Shown one piece after another: positions 58,263-64,000 of a DNA stretch of 64,000 nucleotides. Made by a program: the position numbers and the translations under genes. The stretch is from contig NZ_CP087203.1 of the NCBI RefSeq assembly GCF_026016325.1, positions 3,038,001 to 3,102,000 of the forward strand, in the 5' to 3' direction. Numbering within the stretch: the stretch's first letter is position 1; the number at the start of each line of letters is the position of its first letter. Below the pieces are notes generated by a model. The model saw only the letters and a list, made by a program, of their open reading frames with translations, ran no database searches and was not told the origin of the DNA. The stretch is from Pseudomonas sp. B21-056 (GTDB taxonomy: Bacteria; Pseudomonadota; Gammaproteobacteria; Pseudomonadales; Pseudomonadaceae).

Positions 58263-58299
58263 AAAAAGCTCTGTAGATCTATGATTTACAGAGCTTTTT
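58263..58299 (+). terminator. Terminator after tRNA-Cys
   Basis: A 13-base-pair inverted repeat (aaaaagctctgta and its complement) ends in TTTTT. Because both arms are A/T tracted it could act in both directions. Its strength suggests that tRNA-Leu has its own promoter. Confidence 0.85.
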
Positions 58300-58452
58300 A
58301 CTTTATGGAGCAATGAAGCCTTTTGTCTTGAAAAGGACATGGGCAACCTTGCTTCGTCGGGGAGGGATGTATATATTTCGTCCCTCTGCTGCACAGCCTC
58401 GGCATTGTCGGATCCTCAGATCCGCCACTCCACGAGGCTTGATCGCGCTACC

Positions 58453-58539
58453 GCCCGAATGGCGAAACTGGTAGACGCATGGGACTTAAAATCCCCCGCT
58501 CGTAAGGGCGTGCCGGTTCGATTCCGGCTTCGGGCACCA
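58453..58539 (+). tRNA. tRNA-Leu (TAA)
   Basis: 87 bases with the long variable arm of class II tRNAs. The acceptor stem GCCCGAA pairs with TTCGGGC, the anticodon loop reads CTTAAAA with anticodon TAA, and the CCA end is encoded. Confidence 0.97.
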
Positions 58540-58545
58540 TATAAA

Positions 58546-58585
58546 ACAAAGGGTTGCATGAGATATCTCATGCAACCCTTTTTGT
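58546..58585 (+). terminator. Terminator after tRNA-Leu
   Basis: The sequence aaagggttgcatgagat is followed directly by its exact reverse complement, then further T residues: a 17-base-pair stem with a minimal loop. Confidence 0.9.
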
Positions 58586-58618
58586 TTGCGCATCAGTCTA
58601 CCGAGCTGTGCCGTGGCC

Positions 58619-58987
58619 TCACAACCGCCGCCTGAACGCCTCAAGTATCTCCCGCGTACCTTTCTTCATCTGCAATTGCGCAATGGTGTCCAGCGGATAC
58701 CAGAGACAATCGCTGATTTCGTTCTGTGGCCTGGCCGCCCCAGTGTCGCTGACGGAAGCCTCGAATACATGATGCAGGGTGTCGCCATCGCTGATGCGCA
58801 TCAGGTACAGCAGGTGTTCGGCGCCCAATCCGGTTTCTTCTGCGAGCTCCCTGAGCGCGGCGTCGGCATGGCTTTCGCCGCGTTCGACGGTACCGCCCGG
58901 CAAGGCCCAACGGCTGTTGGGTTTGCGCACCAGCAAGATGTGGCGATTTTCCTCGCAGATGACGGTCGCTCGGATTTTCATGGGCAT
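58619..58987 (-). CDS. Nudix hydrolase
   Basis: 122 residues, essentially one Nudix domain. The box is complete: GGTVERGE, then RELAEETGLGAE. The short N-terminal strand (MKIRATVICEENRHILLVRK) suits MutT-like or nucleoside-diphosphate substrates, which cannot be specified. The start could be the ATG at 58987 or at 58981. It is convergent with the tRNA-Leu terminator. Confidence 0.88.
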   Translation of the reverse strand: MPMKIRATVICEENRHILLVRKPNSRWALPGGTVERGESHADAALRELAEETGLGAEHLLYLMRISDGDTLHHVFEASVSDTGAARPQNEISDCLWYPLDTIAQLQMKKGTREILEAFRRRL

Positions 58988-59260
58988 GCTCGTTCAGTGA
59001 CTGTCATTAAAATGAAATATAACTGAAATATTCGAGCCTGACGTCATCGGTAATCTCAAGCAGGATTCTCGGCTCATACCCATCCGACCGCAGCGCGATG
59101 GGAAAGACTGAACTTCATTTTGTGTCTTGATTCCCCTCTGGCTGGCATTCCTGGTGCCGGCTGCATCCATGACCGGCCATCGCCAAAAATGAATCAGATC
59201 CGAAAAAAGGTATCCATGTTGGGTGGACGGCCGACCCCGGGCAGTGGGGAGAGAGGAAAG

Positions 59261-59446
59261 ATGACGACTGTTGAAGATTTCAAAGTCAAATCCCATGAGC
59301 TCCTGATGGAACTCGACGCGGCGACATCGGACATGATGACGCTCATCTGTGCCCATCAGATGACCGGGGCGGCCTGGGATGAGGCTGTGCGGCGTCAGCA
59401 TGAAGCCTATGAGCAATGGGTCGGTTATCTGAACGAGGGTTCATAG
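59261..59446 (+). CDS. Small hypothetical protein
   Basis: 61 residues from the ATG at 59261, chosen because AGAGGAAAG lies directly upstream; an in-frame ATG at 59120 has no such site. It is acidic and probably all-helical (TTVEDFKVKSHELLMEL, then DEAVRRQHEAYEQWV). There are no known motifs. It looks like one of the small conserved proteins frequent in Pseudomonas. Confidence 0.65.
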   Translation: MTTVEDFKVKSHELLMELDAATSDMMTLICAHQMTGAAWDEAVRRQHEAYEQWVGYLNEGS

Positions 59447-59522
59447 GCCTGCCGACAGCATATTCTTTGAACGGACCCGGAGTGCCTGTGCCTAATCCAT
59501 AGACCGTCAAGAGGATTGGGCC

Positions 59523-59750
59523 ATGTCTGAATTAGCCAGTTATTTCTGGATCGCCGTCGCAGTGCTGCTGTTGCTCGTGGACCTGTGGGTGATCGTCAGT
59601 GTGTTTCGCAGCGACAAGTCGGCTGGGACCAAGGCGGGCTGGGCCCTGCTGTTGATCATCCTGCCAGTGCTGGGCTTGATCATCTGGGGCGTGGCCGGGC
59701 CGCGAGGGATCAAGGAAGGCCCGTCGTCGCCGGAGCACAGCAAGGGGTAG
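59523..59750 (+). CDS. Small membrane protein, PLDc_N-type
   Basis: 75 residues with two membrane helices (about 6-27 and 38-57) joined by a short basic loop, and a conserved-looking WGVAGPRG after the second helix. This is the pattern of the PLDc_N domain (phospholipase D-nuclease N-terminal) found alone in small inner-membrane proteins. AGAGGA precedes the ATG. Confidence 0.75.
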   Translation: MSELASYFWIAVAVLLLLVDLWVIVSVFRSDKSAGTKAGWALLLIILPVLGLIIWGVAGPRGIKEGPSSPEHSKG

Positions 59751-59786
59751 CGCGAGCACCGGTCGTTTGTTCTTCCGGGCCAGGTG

Positions 59787-60017
59787 CTAGCGGAATTTGG
59801 GTAATGGTCGCTCAGCGGGCTTGAGGGATGACAGCGCGTGCTGGATCGACGGAACGTCTTTATCGATGTCGTTCAGGCGATCCCGGATGCGCATGGCGGT
59901 CGGATGCCCGCCATTGTGGTCGACCCAGTCGGCGATTTCCTTGCAGGCCGCTGTCAGGCGAGCCTGGCGTGATTCCAGCAGGGTGAGCAGGGTGGTGATG
60001 GACTCTTTTTCGGACAT
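59787..60017 (-). CDS. Small hypothetical protein
   Basis: 76 residues from the ATG at 60017, which has GGAGG 6 bases upstream; an upstream in-frame ATG at 60050 is less likely. It is helical, with a leucine-patterned first half (ITTLLTLLESRQARL) and IRDRLNDIDKDV later, and has no signal or membrane segment. The function is unknown. Confidence 0.65.
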   Translation of the reverse strand: MSEKESITTLLTLLESRQARLTAACKEIADWVDHNGGHPTAMRIRDRLNDIDKDVPSIQHALSSLKPAERPLPKFR

Positions 60018-60169
60018 GTCACACCTCCATTCAGGGTTGATAGGCAGCACAAAGCCCGCCGGAGACGGATCGTACTGTCGTTTAAGCGTAGTTGAGTTAT
60101 TGCCGGTTTGCCGAAGAATCCGGCGCCCGGCTGGTGAGCCGGCGCGCCGAATGAGTAAAGGTTATCGAA

Positions 60170-60424
60170 TCAGCCGGACTCCTTGATCCACGTGGGTGCG
60201 ACGCTCGTTCGCCAGCGCACGTCGGTGATGCCGTATTTTTCCGCAAGGGGTTTGGTAACCCGCTTGACCTTCTCCCTGCCGAATTTGGGTATACGCCCGA
60301 CACCCGCGTCGCAACTGGCCCAATGCCAAGCTTCGGAGTTATTCATCACTTCGGCTCGAATGATGAATGACTTGGGCTCGCCATGGAGCATGTAGTCGAT
60401 GATGTAAAGCGATGGCCCGCCCAT
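60170..60424 (-). CDS. Small hypothetical protein, possibly DUF6555-type
   Basis: 84 residues. It has the pattern YIIDYMLHGEPKSFIIRAE, then SEAWHWASCDAGVGRIPKFGRE, then VTKPLAEKYGITDVRW, which recalls a small soluble family common in Pseudomonas (DUF6555, from memory). The function is unknown. Confidence 0.65.
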   Translation of the reverse strand: MGGPSLYIIDYMLHGEPKSFIIRAEVMNNSEAWHWASCDAGVGRIPKFGREKVKRVTKPLAEKYGITDVRWRTSVAPTWIKESG

Positions 60425-60658
60425 AAATCCTCCCTAATTAGTCCTATACGGATGGATGCGGAGGCGTTCGGAAAATTCAATCGGATTTCCAGACGGTCGA
60501 AATAGATCGTCCAGGCCCCCGTTCCGGTCTACATCAAGCGAGGCGAAGCAGTACTCACTGCAAGGAACCAAACCCGGTTAACCTTCTCCAAGGTGGGCTT
60601 CAACATCTTGTGCCAGGGAGCAGAGGCGTCGCGGTGCGGTACTACATAAAGGCAGAAC

Positions 60659-61558
60659 ATGAAAAACATCGCCAGGGCGCTGGTCATTGCAGTCCTCGCC
60701 AGCGGTTTGTCGGGGTGCATCGGGTCACCCATCGAATTGACTGCGCAAACCGAGCAACGCTTGCGTGAACAGCCCCCGATCCGTTTCCTGCTGACGTTCG
60801 ATGATGGGCCCAGCGCATCGTCCTTCTGGAACCCGAGCCTTGACGTATTGGATGCCCTTGCCCACAACCCGGTGCAGCCCGGGATCAAAGCGGTGTTCTT
60901 CGTCCAGACCCGCGCCTCGCGCGCGGGCGACAGCGATATCGGCCGTTCGGTGATGCACCGTGAGCAAAGCGAAGGCCACATCCTGGGTTTTCATACGGCC
61001 ACCCATTGGCACACCAATCACCGCTTGCTGAGCCCCGAGGAGCTGGAACAGTCGCTGGTCGATGGTAGCGCCGACATCGCCGCCATCACCGGTGCGGCGC
61101 CGATCCTGTTAAGGCCGCCGTTCTGGAGTTATGACCGACGCACATTCGCGGCCTACCAGCGGCATGGCATGCACGTGCTGCTCACCGACCTGAGCGCCAA
61201 TGACGGCAAGATCTGGGGGATCACTGTCAGTCCGCGCCGGCGGATCAACCTGACCCGCCAGCTCTCCGAAGTGCGCGAGCGCATCGCTGCCGGGCAATTG
61301 CCGGCAGTCGATGGCGTGATTCCGGTGGTGGTGACGTTCCACGACCTCAATCGCTATACCGCTCGACACGCACGGGAGTACCTGCAGATCCTGCTCGACA
61401 GCGCCAGGGCCACAGGCGTGAGGACCGACGCCAAGCCGTTCTATGACGATCGCCAGGCGCTGGAACGGGCCGCCATGGCGCGTACGGTCCAGGAAAGTGG
61501 CCAGCCGGTGCGCCTGCCCGGCCTGTGGGACTGGTTCTGGGACTCGGATTCTCACTGA
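60659..61558 (+). CDS. Lipoprotein polysaccharide deacetylase
   Basis: 299 residues. The signal peptide ends in lipobox LSGC (Cys20). The NodB-type catalytic motifs are present: TFDDGP (46-51), the metal ligands in HTATH (112-116) and RPPFW (152-156). Such enzymes remove acetyl groups from N-acetyl sugars in peptidoglycan or exopolysaccharide; here it is tethered to a membrane facing the periplasm. AAAGGCAG precedes the ATG. No polysaccharide operon is adjacent, so the substrate is open. Confidence 0.88.
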   Translation: MKNIARALVIAVLASGLSGCIGSPIELTAQTEQRLREQPPIRFLLTFDDGPSASSFWNPSLDVLDALAHNPVQPGIKAVFFVQTRASRAGDSDIGRSVMHREQSEGHILGFHTATHWHTNHRLLSPEELEQSLVDGSADIAAITGAAPILLRPPFWSYDRRTFAAYQRHGMHVLLTDLSANDGKIWGITVSPRRRINLTRQLSEVRERIAAGQLPAVDGVIPVVVTFHDLNRYTARHAREYLQILLDSARATGVRTDAKPFYDDRQALERAAMARTVQESGQPVRLPGLWDWFWDSDSH

Positions 61559-61645
61559 TGGAGGTTGCGACGTTCGGTCGGCACCCCGGTGCAACTGAGT
61601 GTAAGGTAGGCGATGTAACCCTGGTTGATACCGCAGGAGGTGGCG

Positions 61646-61837
61646 ATGAGTACTGCAATGCTGACGAAAATGCACATCAACGGTTATGACGTTCTCAGCG
61701 TAAACAGCGGCCCATGGAGGGTCTGTACCCAGGCTGACCGGTTGGGATCCTTCGCCTCGCGTGAAGAAGCGCTGGCTTACGCTGCGGCGTTGCCGGCCAG
61801 GAGAAACCGTGAGGTGCGGGAGGCGAACGTCAAGTAA
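61646..61837 (+). CDS. Small hypothetical protein
   Basis: 63 residues from the ATG at 61646, which has a near-perfect AGGAGGTG ribosome site. It has two short beta segments (INGYDVLSVNSGPWRV) and a helix (SREEALAYAAALPARR). This resembles the small DUF2188-like fold in shape, but I cannot assign it to a family. Confidence 0.65.
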   Translation: MSTAMLTKMHINGYDVLSVNSGPWRVCTQADRLGSFASREEALAYAAALPARRNREVREANVK

Positions 61838-61869
61838 CGGCGCTGAGCCTGTGAACCCTGGGAAATCCT

Positions 61870-61959
61870 TGTGGGAGCGAGCTTGCTCGCGAAGGCGGTG
61901 GGGCAGCTTGCATCGATGCTGAGTGTGCCGCCGTCATCGCGAGCAAGCTCGCTCCCACA
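61870..61959. repeat. REPIN: two inverted REPs with conserved loop
   Basis: A plus REP (61870-61898) and a minus REP (61931-61959) flank a spacer with atgctgagtgtgcc, the same loop as in the REPIN at 6280-6371, at the other end of the window. Confidence 0.85.
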
Positions 61960-62002
61960 TCGCCTGGTTTGAACCCAATATCCGCGATCACCACCAATCC
62001 CC

Positions 62003-62030
62003 TGTGGGAGCGAGCCTGCTCGCGATGGCG
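62003..62030 (+). repeat. REP element
   Basis: This is a third REP in plus orientation, 43 bases after the REPIN and 42 bases beyond the 3' end of the convergent histidine kinase gene. Confidence 0.85.
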
Positions 62031-62072
62031 TCGACACATTCACCACCCATTGCTTGCCCTGCACCAAGCTTT

Positions 62073-63866
62073 TCAAGGACGCGCCAATTCCAACGGAATC
62101 TCCAGCGTGAAGAGGGCGCCTTGCCCAGGCCCATCGCTGTGCACATGGAGGCGACCACTCATCTCGACCGCCGCCAAGGCACAGCTGTGCAAACCGAACC
62201 CATGACCATCCTTACGGGTCGTGAACCCGTGGTTGAAGATGCGGGCCAGGTTATCCGGGGCGATGCCTTCACCACGATCCTTGACGCTGAGACATAACGT
62301 TGTGCGGTCGACGATCCGTATGCCCAAGGTCATCTCCCGTGGTTCGGAAACATGGGACATCGCGAATTTGGCATTGCTGATCAGGTTGATCAGGACCAGC
62401 AGCAACCTGTGTTTATCGCCCATGATCATGGGCGCGTCCTGATAGTCCTTGATGACAGTGACATGGTGCCGGCTCAGTGCACCGGAGTTCATGCGCAACG
62501 CATCTTCGAACAGGTCGCTGACATTGAGCGGTTCGATCAGGCGGGCCGCCCCGGCATAGGATTGTTGGGTGGTGACAATTTCCTTGATGTGGTCGACGCT
62601 CTTGGTCAATTGCGCCAGTTCATCAATCAGCAATGCTTGCTCGGTAGCGATGGAGTCGACCAGCTCGTTGAAGTAGCGGGGAAGCAACTTGCCCTTTTCA
62701 TCGAGGGTGATGAACTGGCCCAGGTCCTCGGCGTGTTCATTCATCATCGTTACCGCTTTTCCGAGTCCCAATGTCCTGCTGTTTTTCAATTTACGGGTGA
62801 CCAGTTCTGCGGAAATATTCACGCTGTTGAGCACGTTACCGACGTTGTGCAGGACGTTGGTAGCAATCTCGGCCATGCCCGCCATTCGCGCCGCGTCCAC
62901 CAGTTCGCGCTCGGCCTCCATCAATTCGCGGGTACGTTCCTCGACCCGCTCCTCCAGCCGTTCATTGGACGACTGCAACGCGTGGTTGATCAGGTTGATG
63001 ACGGCATTGCTGCGCACCAGTCGCACGGCCAGGTAGATCATCAGCAGCGCCATGAGGCTGGCGCACACGGCCAGGTAGATATGGTATTGGCGGTCTGTGG
63101 CGGCGGTCCGGCGCTGTGTCTCGTTCAACAGTTCATTGATGTTGTCCAGCTCCTGGGCCACCGGAATGACGTTGATGCGGTCAAGCAGATCATTGACGAT
63201 CGGTTGTTCCTCGATGATGGACCGCACGTGCTGCGTCAGTTTGATAAGGGGAGGTTGATAGGAGGCGGGCAGTTGATGGATGTAGCTTTCCAGTCCGATG
63301 AGTTGACGATCTACTTCCCTGGCTTTGTCTGACGTGACGTAAGCAGCGTACTCCTGTGTCGTCAATGTCAGCTCAAGGACATTGGAAGCCGCCGTCAGGC
63401 GCTCTGTTGCATTGCCGATTTCCAACGTCTTGAGCAACGCCTGGATGTCATCTTCGGCCGTTGGCAACGCATCCAGGGCCGTACGCAACTTTGCATTGTG
63501 CTGTTCAAACTCTTCCACCAGCAGGGTCTTGTTCTTGACCGCATCGACATAACCCTGGCGCCGGGAGTTCCAAAGGGCGGCCAAGGGACCGGCGTTGTTG
63601 AGACGCTCCAGTTGTTCCCATCGACTGCTCGCTTCCGACGGTGGGGCCAGGGACAGATTGTTATTGACGCCGATCTTCTTCCTCAGAATCTTGACGTTCC
63701 AGTTGGCGTCGGACTGCTTGAGTTGCCGGATGAAATCACGGGACTCGAAGTAGGTCGTGGTGTCGTAGGTATAGGACTTGATCAGGAAGAATATCAAGGC
63801 CGAGAAAACGGCCAGTGCGACAGCCAACAAGGCAGGCCACTTATATTTTTGGATAATCGTGGTCAC
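62073..63866 (-). CDS. Membrane sensor histidine kinase, orphan
   Basis: 597 residues. Membrane helix 1 (about 11-29), a periplasmic helical sensor region (30-262), helix 2 (about 263-286), a coiled coil (295-325), then the kinase core. The phosphoacceptor is His340 in NVLHNVGN. The ATP-binding boxes are N (INLISNAKF, 492-500), G1 (DRGEGI, 530-535), F (IFNHGFTTR) and G2 (GHGFGL, 554-559). The start has AGGAG 9 bases upstream. The periplasmic region has no recognisable ligand domain; its all-helical nature suggests a four-helix-bundle sensor. No response regulator lies downstream of it; one could lie beyond the window on the upstream side. Confidence 0.9.
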   Translation of the reverse strand: MTTIIQKYKWPALLAVALAVFSALIFFLIKSYTYDTTTYFESRDFIRQLKQSDANWNVKILRKKIGVNNNLSLAPPSEASSRWEQLERLNNAGPLAALWNSRRQGYVDAVKNKTLLVEEFEQHNAKLRTALDALPTAEDDIQALLKTLEIGNATERLTAASNVLELTLTTQEYAAYVTSDKAREVDRQLIGLESYIHQLPASYQPPLIKLTQHVRSIIEEQPIVNDLLDRINVIPVAQELDNINELLNETQRRTAATDRQYHIYLAVCASLMALLMIYLAVRLVRSNAVINLINHALQSSNERLEERVEERTRELMEAERELVDAARMAGMAEIATNVLHNVGNVLNSVNISAELVTRKLKNSRTLGLGKAVTMMNEHAEDLGQFITLDEKGKLLPRYFNELVDSIATEQALLIDELAQLTKSVDHIKEIVTTQQSYAGAARLIEPLNVSDLFEDALRMNSGALSRHHVTVIKDYQDAPMIMGDKHRLLLVLINLISNAKFAMSHVSEPREMTLGIRIVDRTTLCLSVKDRGEGIAPDNLARIFNHGFTTRKDGHGFGLHSCALAAVEMSGRLHVHSDGPGQGALFTLEIPLELARP

Positions 63867-64000
63867 GCTGTTCTCCTGTCCGGGATGTTGATCGACGGAG
63901 TCGCTGGGTTCCCGGGGCGGGCGAGGTTTTCAGGGGATGAAACGACAGGCTGAGGCTGTATGCAGTGGATTGGCTGGCGCGCTGGCCTGTTTTTGCCTGG

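Noticed and set aside
61923..62297. A 124-codon plus-strand open frame at the histidine kinase 3' end
   Set aside because: It consists of REP sequence followed by antisense of the kinase gene.

Overview
The window is high-GC chromosomal DNA of a fluorescent-group Pseudomonas. The evidence is the pseudomonad-type lipopeptide synthetase, a muxABC-opmB efflux operon, several copies of the pseudomonad REP palindrome (core GGGAGCGAGC-CTGCTCGCGA), and small Pseudomonas-style conserved proteins.

Region 1 (1-40745) is the 3' end of a cyclic lipopeptide cluster. A truncated synthetase gene (3-6161, modules for Gly and Ala) is followed, after a 478-base gap with REP repeats, by one giant gene (6640-37551, about 10,300 residues, nine modules and a tandem thioesterase). 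I read the adenylation pocket residues by eye against GrsA. They predict the C-terminal eleven residues as Gly-Ala-Val-Ala-Val-Thr/Dhb-aThr-Ala-Dab-Ser-Ile(Val/Leu). Condensation-domain types predict D configuration for most residues and L for the Ala and Dab after aThr and for the last residue. This is a 'peptin' (fuscopeptin/syringopeptin/corpeptin class): its core matches fuscopeptin as I remember it, and its aThr-Ala-Dab-Ser-Ile tail matches corpeptin. The release genes macA and macB follow directly and probably export the peptide.

Region 2 (40746-45807) begins with a REP cluster. It then holds an Asp/Glu racemase-family gene, a two-gene minus-strand unit (a 461-residue protein of unknown function and a Cys-rich lipoprotein resembling halovibrin), a DUF3313-type lipoprotein and tpx with its terminator.

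Region 3 (45921-55276) is the RND efflux operon muxA-muxB-muxC-opmB. Two copies of a long palindromic repeat lie between muxB and muxC and just after opmB.

Region 4 (55405-64000) is housekeeping and small genes: a dienoyl-CoA isomerase-like crotonase with nudC, a convergent TauE/SafE transporter that overlaps nudC, tRNA-Cys and tRNA-Leu each with a strong terminator, a Nudix hydrolase, several small conserved proteins, a lipoprotein polysaccharide deacetylase, a second REPIN cluster and an orphan membrane histidine kinase.

No CRISPR array, insertion sequence, transposase or phage gene was seen. No database search could be run, so family names rest on visible motifs and memory of the families.
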